Assembly (NCBI RefSeq): GCF_900142695.1
Contig: NZ_FRBU01000001.1
Location: 181,681-245,680 of the forward strand
DNA: 64,000 nt
From: Flavobacterium xanthum
Lineage (GTDB): Bacteria > Bacteroidota > Bacteroidia > Flavobacteriales > Flavobacteriaceae
Direction of reading: 5' to 3'
This document shows positions 34,307 through 42,346 of the stretch, piece after piece (the first letter of the stretch is position 1; every line of letters begins with the position of its first letter). Made by a program: the position numbers and the translations under genes. The notes below the pieces were generated by a model that worked only from the letters and a program-made list of their open reading frames with translations, had not been told where the DNA came from and did not search any database.

Positions 34307-34876
34307 CTATGTGTTGGTAATTGCAGTAGCCTTATGGGCTTGTCTGTTGATCTGTGACATCGCAATTTCACTTAACGCTGCATCTGTTTTTTTCTCTTCA
34401 TCAAGACTCATCGCTAGCAAGTTTGCCGCTTTATTTTCTCCTAATGTTTTTGCATAGGCATGCAACGTACCATAGGTGGCAATTTCATAATGCTTTACTT
34501 TTTGGTCTGCTGCAATAATTCCTGCATCGCGAACTACTCCGTGACTGGTTTGTTTGATAAGGCTATTTGTTTCTTTTAATATGCCGCCCATGGCTTCACA
34601 TTTTTTAGCTGTAGCTGCAACTCCAGTAGTTTCGAAAATTTTCTCGAGGCGAGCTACATGCTCCTGCGTTTCATTCAGCTGATTTTTCAAAGAGTTAACT
34701 AGTTCTGGTGATGACGCATTTTTCATCATTCTAGGTAAGGTTTTAGTCAATACTTTTTCCGCCCAGTAAATATCTTTTAGTCCAACTTCAAATAAATCTC
34801 GTAATCCATGTGTCGAATTGGTTTCTCCTTTTACGGTACCTTTAATGCTTTCGTTTTTACTAATTGCGGTTCTCAT
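34307..34876 (-). CDS. DUF892 (YciE/YciF-type) ferritin-like protein
   Basis: A 189-residue helical protein. The core from residue 25 (LRDLFEVGLKDIYWAEKVLTK) through HVARLEKIFETTGV, KHYEIATYGTLHAYAKTLGE and EEKKTDAALSEIA shows the four-helix bundle with metal-ligand Glu and His residues expected of the DUF892 family. Such proteins are induced by stress in several bacteria, though their reaction is not settled. The ATG used gives MRTAISKNES; an upstream start is unlikely. It is monocistronic. Confidence 0.9.
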   Translation of the reverse strand: MRTAISKNESIKGTVKGETNSTHGLRDLFEVGLKDIYWAEKVLTKTLPRMMKNASSPELVNSLKNQLNETQEHVARLEKIFETTGVAATAKKCEAMGGILKETNSLIKQTSHGVVRDAGIIAADQKVKHYEIATYGTLHAYAKTLGENKAANLLAMSLDEEKKTDAALSEIAMSQINRQAHKATAITNT

Positions 34877-34924
34877 AACGGTAGTTTTTAAGATTAATTT
34901 TAAAGGAGAAACGACCGAATTCAT

Positions 34925-35338
34925 AGGTTCTCCTATCCAATGCTTACTTAACTTTTAAGTGCAATAAAATTAAACATATTAATTTTTAAACAACTGTTAA
35001 TTAACTAATTATAAATAAGATTTGTATTATTTAGAGTGCTGAAACGAACATTTTTGTCAACTAATTTTGTCTTCTAGATTAATGCTGCTGGTATCAAAAC
35101 AGGCTATTGCACAGCCCATTGCATGCAAAATACTTTTTGCCAAATTACTTGAATTTCCTGAATACATCTAAAACGAGTACCTATGTTAGTTCGTTCTAGA
35201 CCGCGTAGATTACTGTACAATGAATTTAAAGCATTAGTAATCAAACCGATAGTTTGGCCTGACTAACTGCTGATTCTAAGGAGAAAAATAATTTATTTTG
35301 GTACTGCTACCGCCTAATTGTTTTACCTACTTTTCCCG
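34925..35338. other. Gene-free spacer with possible degraded coding sequence
   Basis: About 410 bases without an intact gene. On the minus strand from about 35240 to 35110 a frame of about 40 codons reads NALNSLYSNLRGLERTNIG and on, and then meets a stop, with no start; its codon use looks less random than the flanks. It may be a gene remnant. No terminator or tRNA is seen. Confidence 0.3.
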
Positions 35339-35623
35339 TTATTCAGATTGAGCTTGAAGGTAATTCACATCCAGCCACGAACCGCCATTGTAAGATTCAA
35401 TTCCATGTGCCGTCAGAAAAACTTGTGCCTGTCCGCTTCTATTTCCAGAGGCGCAACAGACCACTAATGGTGCTTTTAATTCTTGTATTTCCTGCATTCT
35501 ATGGGGTATTTCATTCAATGGAATATTAATGGAACCTACCACATGGCCACCCATGAATTCATCATAAGTACGCACATCGACAATAGTTCCTCTTTTTTCT
35601 TTAATTATTTTGGCTACTTCCAT
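35339..35623 (-). CDS. Rhodanese-like domain protein
   Basis: A 94-residue single rhodanese domain: TIVDVRTYDEFMGGHVVGSI with the DVR and H-hxGS motifs, followed by NIPLNEIPHRM and the active loop VVCCASGNRSGQA, in which the second cysteine is the sulfur-carrying residue. There is no signal peptide, so it acts in the cytoplasm, transferring sulfane sulfur or, in this short form, serving as sulfur carrier. It is transcribed alone. Confidence 0.9.
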   Translation of the reverse strand: MEVAKIIKEKRGTIVDVRTYDEFMGGHVVGSINIPLNEIPHRMQEIQELKAPLVVCCASGNRSGQAQVFLTAHGIESYNGGSWLDVNYLQAQSE

Positions 35624-35771
35624 TTTTTTTTGTTTTAAGATTAGAACTCGTTTTATTTAAATCCTACTGTTACAAAAATACAATTAGAAAGCTGAATTAG
35701 CGTCGGTTTTAAAAATTAAAACCAGTAAGGATAATGGTTTTAATTTTTGATGAATTAATAATGTATTACAA

Positions 35772-36182
35772 TCAATTACCTCGATAAGTTGCATATCCAT
35801 AGCTGGAAAGCGTAATGGGAACATGATAGTGATTGGCATCCTTAATTTGGAATACAACTTCTATAAAAGGATAAAAACTGTCTGTTTTTTTGTTTTTGAA
35901 ATAATCTGCAACTAGAAATCTAAGTTTGTAAATACCGTTTTTAGCTTCTTTATAATTCAGAAAATCGGTAATTCGACCATTTTTATCGGTTGTTTTTTCA
36001 TCAACGAAAGACCATATTTTAGTGCTTTCATCATATTTTTCTAAGGTAACCGGTACGCCAACTGCGGCTGTTCCACTTGATATGTCTAGAATATGACTAG
36101 ACAATTGATAGTTGTTGTTGTTTTGCGCATAAGATGCTGTTGCGAAAGCTGTAAAAAGTAAGCTAAAAAGTAAATTTTTCAT
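35772..36182 (-). CDS. Exported hydroxyisourate hydrolase-like (transthyretin-family) protein
   Basis: A 136-residue protein with a signal peptide ending SYAQ and a transthyretin-like fold. Family motifs are LSSHILDISSGTAAVGVPVTLEK (catalytic His in the first strand), KNGRITDF with the conserved Arg, FYPFIEVVF, HYHVPITLSSYGYATYRGN. The last four residues YRGN stand for the usual YRGS of HIUase. It would cleave 5-hydroxyisourate in urate breakdown, in the periplasm. No other purine catabolic gene is adjacent; a GlcG-like gene lies 18 bases upstream, coding for an exported protein on the same strand. Confidence 0.85.
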   Translation of the reverse strand: MKNLLFSLLFTAFATASYAQNNNNYQLSSHILDISSGTAAVGVPVTLEKYDESTKIWSFVDEKTTDKNGRITDFLNYKEAKNGIYKLRFLVADYFKNKKTDSFYPFIEVVFQIKDANHYHVPITLSSYGYATYRGN

Positions 36183-36200
36183 TATTATTTGTTTTTAAAA

Positions 36201-36743
36201 TTAATGAGTTGTGATTTGAGCATCGATGATTGCTCCAGATTTAGCGATAGAATCATCATTTTCAGGACTTCCTCCGCCTGCGACTCCAATACTTCCAATT
36301 ACTTGATCGTTATGCCACAACGGATAACCTCCAGACAAGAGTAAAAGTTCGGGTAGGGTGGCTAAATTTTGTGTATCTGGGTTCGATCGCGCATTTCTGG
36401 ATAGGAGCAATGTTGGCGTTTTAGTCGATAATGCCGTGTAGGCTTTTCTTCGAGCTGCTTCGGTGTTGTGTGGGCCAACCGTTTCGCCTCGCGTAAGCAT
36501 GATGATTTGTCCTGAGGCATCGAGCACAGCAATGGTGACATTTTTGCTTAGTGCTGTAGCTGCTAATCGTGCTTGCTTTGTTATTTGAAAGGCTGCTTTT
36601 AGTGATAACTGTTCGGAAGTTATAGTGTAATTTTCTGCCGTATTTATAATTAAAGGGGTGTCGCGCGTACTTTTTTTAGTACTGATTTGTGCCATTGTAA
36701 CTAGCGGAAGAAGTAGTACGAAGAGATAAGAGTTTGTTTTCAT
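36201..36743 (-). CDS. Exported GlcG/HbpS-like (DUF336) protein
   Basis: A 180-residue protein with signal peptide (YLFVLLLPLVTMAQ) and a DUF336 domain: LAATALSKNVTIAVLDASGQ, RRKAYTALSTKTPTLLL, and the glycine-rich PLWHNDQVIGSIGVAGGG. Proteins of this family bind heme or other small ligands and are found as accessory periplasmic proteins. It heads a two-gene unit with the HIUase-like gene and is next to a Crp-like regulator on the same strand (62 bases), which suggests common control. The ligand is unknown. Confidence 0.85.
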   Translation of the reverse strand: MKTNSYLFVLLLPLVTMAQISTKKSTRDTPLIINTAENYTITSEQLSLKAAFQITKQARLAATALSKNVTIAVLDASGQIIMLTRGETVGPHNTEAARRKAYTALSTKTPTLLLSRNARSNPDTQNLATLPELLLLSGGYPLWHNDQVIGSIGVAGGGSPENDDSIAKSGAIIDAQITTH

Positions 36744-36805
36744 GATCAATTTTTTTACAAAATTAAAAAGGATCAGGATCTAAAACATTGTCCTATGTCA
36801 ACGTT

Positions 36806-37375
36806 TTACAGTTTCGATTTTATTCTGCTTAAGGTAGAAGGAGAAATTCCTAAATACGAAGCGGCCATTTTATTTGACACACGTAGTAAAAAATGAGGTT
36901 GGTTGGTTATAATCCATTTAACTTTTTCCAAGGCATCAAAGCCCTGAAAACCATAAATGCGTTTTTGAGCCGTTATAAAACCTAATTCAAGAATTTCTCT
37001 GTACAGAAGTGCAAATTCAGGTAGTGTTGCTACAAGATGGTAGAAGTCAGTTCTTGAAATTACCAACAACTCAGATTTTTCTATAGTTTGTAAATATTCA
37101 AAAGCGGGTTGCTGATCGATAAAACTGGGTAAAGCCGTTCCAAAACCGCCTTCAAAAGCAAAAAAACGAGAGGTTTCCGTTCCTTCTTTGTTAATTGTAA
37201 AAAGTCTAATACAGCCCTTGTTTACAAAATAATACTGCTGGCATATTTCCTCATAACGAACCAAGATTTCATTTCGCTTTGTTTTTAAAGGTGTAAAAAA
37301 GGAACAAATCAAGTCCATTTCCTTCTCACTAATGACGGTTCTGCTAGTTATATACTTTTTTAGCCCTTCGTACAT
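36806..37375 (-). CDS. Crp/Fnr-family transcription regulator
   Basis: A 189-residue regulator starting MYEGLKKYITSRTV. The N-terminal sensor barrel contains RYEEICQQYYFVNKGCIRLF and FFAFEGGFG; the C-terminal part carries RVSNKMAASYLGISPSTLSRIKS, a winged HTH. It has the same plan as the regulator at 31873 but low identity. An upstream start would add 19 residues overlapping the promoter. It may regulate the GlcG-like and HIUase-like genes that follow it on the same strand. Confidence 0.88.
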   Translation of the reverse strand: MYEGLKKYITSRTVISEKEMDLICSFFTPLKTKRNEILVRYEEICQQYYFVNKGCIRLFTINKEGTETSRFFAFEGGFGTALPSFIDQQPAFEYLQTIEKSELLVISRTDFYHLVATLPEFALLYREILELGFITAQKRIYGFQGFDALEKVKWIITNQPHFLLRVSNKMAASYLGISPSTLSRIKSKL

Positions 37376-37484
37376 TTTACTCTCATTTGGTGGTTTGTTT
37401 TTTGAAAGTAAAGGTACAAACAATAAAGGCAATGCAAAACTCCAAATTGAAATCGTGTTGAAAAGTATGAATTAGGTAGTTATC

Positions 37485-37601
37485 GTGGAGTCCAGAAGAA
37501 ATTTGATTTGGTGGATTTTAACTGCTTTTTTAGCCGAGATGTTATACTACATCGGAATAAATTTAAACATATTTGGGAAGTTTTTTTGGAACAAAAAATA
37601 A
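37485..37601 (+). other. Possible 38-aa single-pass membrane peptide
   Basis: A GTG-initiated frame encodes a short basic start, a hydrophobic helix (IWWILTAFLAEMLYYIGI) and a basic tail ending WNKK, the shape of a small membrane protein. It lies in the 377-base spacer upstream of the gene at 37753. No start-site evidence supports it. Confidence 0.28.
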
Positions 37602-37752
37602 TGAATCGAGGCCGTTTAACAATTAATTGTTTGTTAATATTTATTTTGTTTTAGATTAATTATGGTATCTTTAAAATATAATAGATTGAAGTATTAGTAG
37701 TACTCTTTATAATCCGATAACAATAAAATTTTTAATAAATTAACAATTAATT

Positions 37753-38130
37753 ATGTCAGAGAAAAATAAAAAACAGTTTGGAGTTTGGATGGATACACAT
37801 CATGCAACCATTGTTGGAAGAGAAAATGTAGATTCGGGTGATTTTGTAATATTAGGACACGAAACCGTAGACGGACAGGGTTACAACACCAGCGAAAATG
37901 CTGCCAATAATGCCGAGAGAGATTTGCTTCGCAAACTATTCAAAAACATCACAGCTCACATGCAAAATGTGGATGAATTGCATGTAACAGGAACGGGTAC
38001 TGCTCAAGAACAGTTTATTAACTATTTAAAGGACACTGCGCAATATAAAAATGTGGAGACGAAAGAAAGCACTTCTAATAAGATGAGTGATGAAAGTCTA
38101 GTGGAATATGTGACAACACAATTCAACTAA
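37753..38130 (+). CDS. Small conserved protein, possibly of baeRF-like fold (125 aa)
   Basis: A soluble acidic protein beginning MSEKNKKQFGVWMDTHHATI. The start, a short strand with HATIVGREN, and the later NVDELHVTGTGTAQEQFINYL remind one of the eRF1 domain 2-like fold of bacterial baeRF or host-attachment-type proteins, in which a strand with a self-reporting tone is followed by a helix that binds a ribosomal or RNA target. This is only a resemblance by eye. It is monocistronic with an AT-rich leader. No catalytic residues are evident. Confidence 0.65.
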   Translation: MSEKNKKQFGVWMDTHHATIVGRENVDSGDFVILGHETVDGQGYNTSENAANNAERDLLRKLFKNITAHMQNVDELHVTGTGTAQEQFINYLKDTAQYKNVETKESTSNKMSDESLVEYVTTQFN

Positions 38131-38308
38131 TTGGTTTATAAATAAGGTAAACGAGGCTGTCTTTTAAAGGATAGCCTTTTTTATGGGTTCTCTTGTTTTT
38201 AATGAAAAGGCAAACAAAATGAATTCTTATTGTGCTATTTTGGTTTTTATTGGAACAACCAATACAGCCAGTATTTTTTTTAATCTTATATTAGTAAAAA
38301 AATTAAAT

Positions 38309-39148
38309 ATGCGTTTTCCAGTAGTTATCCTCGTTGTATTGAATGCAATTCTCTTCGTAAATTGCGGTGCTAAAAAAAATACTGATGTTTCATTCTTAGA
38401 ATCTCAGAAAGAAAATAGCTTGAAAGCACCAAAGTTAAATGTGTTTGTTCCCCGAAAATCAAGTGCAGAACAAGTGCCTGTGTTAATTTTTGTGCATGGC
38501 GGAAACTGGAATAGCGGTCGAAAAGGAACCTATGATTTGTTAGGTAGAAATTTTGCAAGTAAAGGAGTGGTCACTGTTATCCCAGATTATACGTTGAGCC
38601 CTAACGCCACTTATGACGATATGGCAAAGCAAATTGTGTCTGTAATACAGTGGACTAAAAATAATATCAGTCAATACAATGGTAATCCCAATCAAATCTT
38701 TATTACAGGACATTCTGCTGGTGGACATTTAGGCGCATTAGCAGTAATGAATCCTAAATATGGCATTGATTCGAACAGTATTTCCGGTATTATACTCAAC
38801 GATGCAGCCGGATTGGATATGAAAAATTATTTAGAAGGAAATCCACCCACCTCAAAAGACGATTATTTAACCACTTGGACTTCAAATCCCGAGCAATGGA
38901 AAGCCGCTTCTCCCATTTATTTTTTAAATAAAAATACACCGCCTTTTTTAATTTATGTTGGAGATAAAACTTACAATTCTATTAAAGTAGCGAATAGTCG
39001 TTTTTTATCGGCCATGAAGCCCTTTCAGCCAGATGTAACACCAATACGATTAAATAAAAAGCATGTCCCTATGGTAGTTCAATATTTCTATCCTTGGAGC
39101 GATAGGTTTGATGAGGTGATAGACTTTATGAAAAGCAATATAAAATAA
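38309..39148 (+). CDS. Alpha/beta-hydrolase (carboxylesterase-type) lipoprotein
   Basis: A 279-residue lipoprotein (MRFPVVILVVLNAILFVNCG...). The esterase fold is shown by VPVLIFVHGGNWNSG with the HGG oxyanion motif, ITGHSAGGHLGAL with the nucleophilic serine in GxSxG, an Asp in FLIYVGDKTYN and the histidine in LNKKHVPMV near the C-terminus. It resembles arylformamidase/BD-FAE-like carboxylesterases. I chose the ATG that starts the signal peptide; an upstream frame would add 42 residues. Substrate unknown; it is exported or attached to the outer membrane. Confidence 0.87.
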   Translation: MRFPVVILVVLNAILFVNCGAKKNTDVSFLESQKENSLKAPKLNVFVPRKSSAEQVPVLIFVHGGNWNSGRKGTYDLLGRNFASKGVVTVIPDYTLSPNATYDDMAKQIVSVIQWTKNNISQYNGNPNQIFITGHSAGGHLGALAVMNPKYGIDSNSISGIILNDAAGLDMKNYLEGNPPTSKDDYLTTWTSNPEQWKAASPIYFLNKNTPPFLIYVGDKTYNSIKVANSRFLSAMKPFQPDVTPIRLNKKHVPMVVQYFYPWSDRFDEVIDFMKSNIK

Positions 39149-39252
39149 ATTTATACAATTAATTCGTAGTGAGGTAGGGTAAATTAGTTTAGAGTTGTCT
39201 TATTAGTGTAGTTATTAATCAAGACTATTGTAATAACACTAATTTAAAAATT

Positions 39253-39717
39253 ATGAAAACAGTTAAAAGCATTTTAGTTCTAATGATTTTTTGTTTCTTA
39301 CCCAAGGTGAATGCGCAAGAATCAGGATTTAATCAAGATACCAAGGTCCAAACAAAAAATGAATTATCGTATTATCAGCAAAGAGGTTTAGAGGACGCTC
39401 AACACGAGCAGCGGTTTAAAGTCAAAAGTAAAAATGAAGAACGTGTCTTTTGGAAGGAGCAAAAACAATACGAAAAGGAATTACGGAAAAATAATAGAAG
39501 AGCCTACAACGCATATCTTCAAGGTAAAAAAGAAGGTTATGCAGCGCATCACGATCATTGTGACAATCATTGCGATCACAGTGCCTACTGGTATCAAAAT
39601 GCAGGGTATTACTATTATGGATACCGCCAACCACAATACGAGAATAGAACACCCAGAACTAGTGTAAATACGCAAATAGGAGTGGGAGTACCAACGGTGA
39701 AGTTGGGTATCTTTTAA
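39253..39717 (+). CDS. Exported protein with His/Cys-rich and Tyr-rich segments (154 aa)
   Basis: Signal peptide ends at VNAQ (residues 1-22). The middle is charged and helical (KVQTKNELSYYQQRGLEDAQ). It is followed by AAHHDHCDNHCDHSAYW, a dense group of five histidines and two cysteines that could bind metal, and by YYYYGYRQPQYENRTPR. The C-terminus (VNTQIGVGVPTVKLGIF) ends in Phe, as in outer-membrane-targeted proteins. No family is recognised. A metal-binding envelope role is a guess from composition. Confidence 0.65.
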   Translation: MKTVKSILVLMIFCFLPKVNAQESGFNQDTKVQTKNELSYYQQRGLEDAQHEQRFKVKSKNEERVFWKEQKQYEKELRKNNRRAYNAYLQGKKEGYAAHHDHCDNHCDHSAYWYQNAGYYYYGYRQPQYENRTPRTSVNTQIGVGVPTVKLGIF

Positions 39718-39751
39718 AGTATACACTTAAAAGCAAATAAAAATAAATTCT

Positions 39752-39790
39752 AAAAAGACCGCTTTAAAAGAAATTTAAAGCGGTCTTTTT
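39752..39790 (+). terminator. Intrinsic terminator
   Basis: AAAGACCGCTTTAA and TTTAAAGCGGTCTTT pair with a four- to six-base loop and T tract, 35 bases after the preceding gene. Confidence 0.88.
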
Positions 39791-39860
39791 GTTATTAAAA
39801 CCCAATAGACTCCTGAATTGACAAGCCACTTTGCGCTTTAATCTCTTTAGGTTTAATTCC

Positions 39861-39885
39861 TCGAAGCTTTGCTTCGATTTTTTTT
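39861..39885 (+). terminator. Second hairpin with T tract
   Basis: TCGAAGC and GCTTCGA pair over TTT and are followed by eight T. It has the form of an intrinsic terminator although no gene ends here; it abuts the inverted repeat at 39886. Confidence 0.6.
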
Positions 39886-39941
39886 AGCCACAGATTCAGA
39901 GATATTAAAAAAGATTATTGAAAATCTGTGAATCTGTGGCT
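39886..39941. repeat. Inverted repeat AGCCACAGATTCA / TGAATCTGTGGCT
   Basis: A perfect 13-base inverted pair separated by 30 bases with an A-rich loop. A half copy is at 5612. Such CCACAGATT palindromes look like a dispersed non-coding repeat. Confidence 0.75.
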
Positions 39942-39986
39942 GTTATTTCGCTAATACAACTGGGGCTCTGCCCTGAGGTAATTTAT

Positions 39987-41072
39987 TTAATTAGTATCTA
40001 AAGCTATTTTGTTTAATGTAAAAGTCATATTCGAAATATCGGGGGTCACTTCATTAATTCTAGAGTTGGTAAAATACAAGTAGTTGTTGTAGATGCTAAA
40101 GGTATCTGCCCATCTGATTTTTTTACCTTCAACCAGCGTGTGAATACTTCCGTCTTTTTTTCGGTACATGATTTTGTTATTTTCTAAATCAGCAAAGTAT
40201 AAAGTGCCATTATGATCCAGAATCATTCCATCTGAAGCTCCTGTTTTTGCTACTAATTTCACTGATTTTTCAACTTCTTTAGTAGCTCCATTGGCTAATA
40301 CTTTCGTGGGTACAGAATACAAACTGTAACCCGTTAAGGCATGATAATAGAGTAATTCGTTTTTAGTATCTAATGCAATTCCGTCAGAATTAATAGTATT
40401 TACCCACTTTTTGTTGTCGAAAGTCAAATAGGATTGCTCCGCTTTTGTAGAGAAATGATTGTCTAAAACTCTACTAGATTTTCCGGAAGTCATATCCAAT
40501 ACAATTAAACCGGCTCTACCAGAATCTGTACAATAGATTTTATTGTTTTTTTTATCCACTCGTAAATCGTTGATGTAAGAATTAGGATAATAACTGCCTT
40601 TTTGTAATATATAAGTTTTCTCTAATTTGTTGTCAATTAAATTAAATACAAAAAGTCGAGGTGCGTCTAAAACGGCACCAAACAATGGGCTGCGCGTGTC
40701 TAACACATAAAGCATGTTTTCAAAAGCCACTACTGATTGTACACCTACAAATTTTTGATCTTCAACTGCACTTCCAATTTCCCATGAATTCCATTCTTCA
40801 TTAGGATAAGCTATTTTTTGATTGTCTTTGGTAATTTCAACCACTGAATTTTCAACACCTTTTCTCCATCGAGGAAAGTTGACGAAAATCCGTCCTGTTT
40901 TGCTCACGGTCACACCTGTTACCTGTTGTCCTTTAAATTCAGCCACCTGTTGAACTACTTTTGCGCTGCTTTTTATTTGCTTTGTTGTTTCAATGTCGCT
41001 TTTGTTATTTACAGATTCTTTACAGGAAACAAACACTATAAAAAGAGCGAGTAGATGAAGACTTTTTTTCAT
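39987..41072 (-). CDS. Major royal jelly/yellow-like lipoprotein
   Basis: A 361-residue lipoprotein (lipobox FVSC followed by KESVNN). The body follows the MRJP/yellow family (also called L-dopachrome tautomerase-related in bacteria): QVTGVTVSKTGRIFVNFPRW, YPNEEWNSWE, KFVGVQSVVAFENMLYVLDTRSP, NDLRVDKKNNKIYCTDSGRAGL and DGIALDTKNELLYYHALTG. It is a six-bladed propeller with unknown substrate in bacteria. It lies 47 bases downstream of the VOC-family gene on the same strand, so the two may be cotranscribed. Confidence 0.88.
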   Translation of the reverse strand: MKKSLHLLALFIVFVSCKESVNNKSDIETTKQIKSSAKVVQQVAEFKGQQVTGVTVSKTGRIFVNFPRWRKGVENSVVEITKDNQKIAYPNEEWNSWEIGSAVEDQKFVGVQSVVAFENMLYVLDTRSPLFGAVLDAPRLFVFNLIDNKLEKTYILQKGSYYPNSYINDLRVDKKNNKIYCTDSGRAGLIVLDMTSGKSSRVLDNHFSTKAEQSYLTFDNKKWVNTINSDGIALDTKNELLYYHALTGYSLYSVPTKVLANGATKEVEKSVKLVAKTGASDGMILDHNGTLYFADLENNKIMYRKKDGSIHTLVEGKKIRWADTFSIYNNYLYFTNSRINEVTPDISNMTFTLNKIALDTN

Positions 41073-41119
41073 TTTTTTTTAATTTTAAAAGTTGAATAGT
41101 AGCTATGAACTAGTTGATT

Positions 41120-41632
41120 TTATTTTGAATAGGCGCCGGATGAATAGGTCAGTTCATAACTGTGCGTGTAGATTTCGAAAACAATTCCGAAAGGATCTTG
41201 TACATAACACATTTTAAAAGGTTTCTCATTTGGATAATATTCTCGAATAGGCATTCTTTGTTTACCACCGTAAGATACAATTTTAGCGATAAGATCTTCA
41301 ATGTTTGGATCTTGTATGCAAAAATGAAAAAGTCCCGTATTGAAAGGATTGAATTCTGGTGCTTCTTTAATTCCGTGAGGGAACGAGAATAATTCGATTC
41401 CTGTGCCATCAGAAGTTGCTAAATGTGCAATTTCAAATTCTTCCCAATCTTCGCCAAAAACGTCAATACACATTTGGCCGATGGCTGTTTCTTTTTCTTT
41501 TTTTACTATAGACGGTTCCATAATAATGTACCAGCCCATTACCTCTGAGTAAAACGTAACTGCTTCTTTAATAGTAGGAACTGTAATTCCGATATGAGAA
41601 AATGCTTTTGGGTAATTTGTTTGAGTCGTCAT
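41120..41632 (-). CDS. VOC-family (glyoxalase-like) protein
   Basis: A 170-residue protein with paired beta-alpha-beta-beta-beta units: FSHIGITVPTIKEAVTFYSEVMGW with a metal-ligand-like His, ELFSFPHGI, LFHFCIQDPNIEDL, and MCYVQDPFGIVFEIYTH with the terminal Glu. Family members are metal-dependent lyases, dioxygenases or binding proteins, and the specific reaction cannot be read. It is divergent from the broken HxlR regulator at 41753 and upstream of the royal jelly-like gene. An HxlR regulator next to a VOC gene commonly senses the same electrophile. Confidence 0.87.
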   Translation of the reverse strand: MTTQTNYPKAFSHIGITVPTIKEAVTFYSEVMGWYIIMEPSIVKKEKETAIGQMCIDVFGEDWEEFEIAHLATSDGTGIELFSFPHGIKEAPEFNPFNTGLFHFCIQDPNIEDLIAKIVSYGGKQRMPIREYYPNEKPFKMCYVQDPFGIVFEIYTHSYELTYSSGAYSK

Positions 41633-41752
41633 GCGTTATTGGATAAGATTACAAATTTAGGCTATATTGGCATAAATAGCAATAACCTACTGTAAAGTAG
41701 TATAGTTAGTTAAAAGAGTAAAATATTTATTATTAATTGATTAAAATTTAAA

Positions 41753-42069
41753 ATGAGCTAAAAAATTATTGTCCTCTTCATTATACAATGGGTTTAATTG
41801 GGACTAAGTGGAAACCTTTGATTTTATTTCATTTACTGGATGGCAGTTTACGTTCCGGATTACTGCAAAAGAAAATCTCTGGTATTTCTAATAAAATGTT
41901 TACCCAAACCGTAAGAGAATTAGAAAAAGATGGCCTTGTTTCCAGAAAAGTTTTTGCAGTGGTTCCTCCCAAAGTAGAATACAAATTGAGCGAGAGAGGA
42001 AGATCGCTAGAAAATATTTTACGTAGTTTGGATACCTAGGGCGTGGAAAATACTACTAATGAATTTTAG
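41753..42069 (+). pseudogene. Broken HxlR-family regulator
   Basis: An intact piece at 41788-42039 (83 codons) encodes LIGTKWKPLILFHLL, SNKMFTQTVRELEKDGLVSR and VVPPKVEYKLSERG, the HxlR winged helix. In the same frame before the ATG are codons for NYCPLHYT, the conserved Cys-Pro start of this family, but no start codon; an ATG at 41753 lies in the neighbouring frame, so a single-base change in the A run at 41759-41765 would explain the loss. At the end the expected DTWG reads DT-stop-G (TAG at 42037 where TGG is expected), then continues openly to 42069. Both ends thus look damaged; a shortened working protein from 41788 is possible. Confidence 0.62.
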
Positions 42070-42346
42070 CGTCTTTTTGGATGGTATGATTGGATTAGCA
42101 ATAAAGCATTGAGGGTAGGAATCGAAAATAAGCTTTTAGAAAAGAAATACACACAGATGAATAATCAATTTTCGTGATGTTCCCTCATTCATATGACAGC
42201 TATAGTTTGATAAAATACCCATTTTAGGTTTATAAAAGGAAAGTGTGAATTATGGAACTTAACAGTATTGTTATGTAACATCAAACGTTTAAGGCAGCCC
42301 TACATTTGTAATGTGATAATTTATAACTTCACAAACACAAATAAAC

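Noticed and set aside
39481..39726. Minus-strand hydrophobic open frame opposite the His-rich protein
   Set aside because: It is the complement of a gene with signal peptide and coding pattern on the plus strand; its hydrophobicity follows from the reversed codons.
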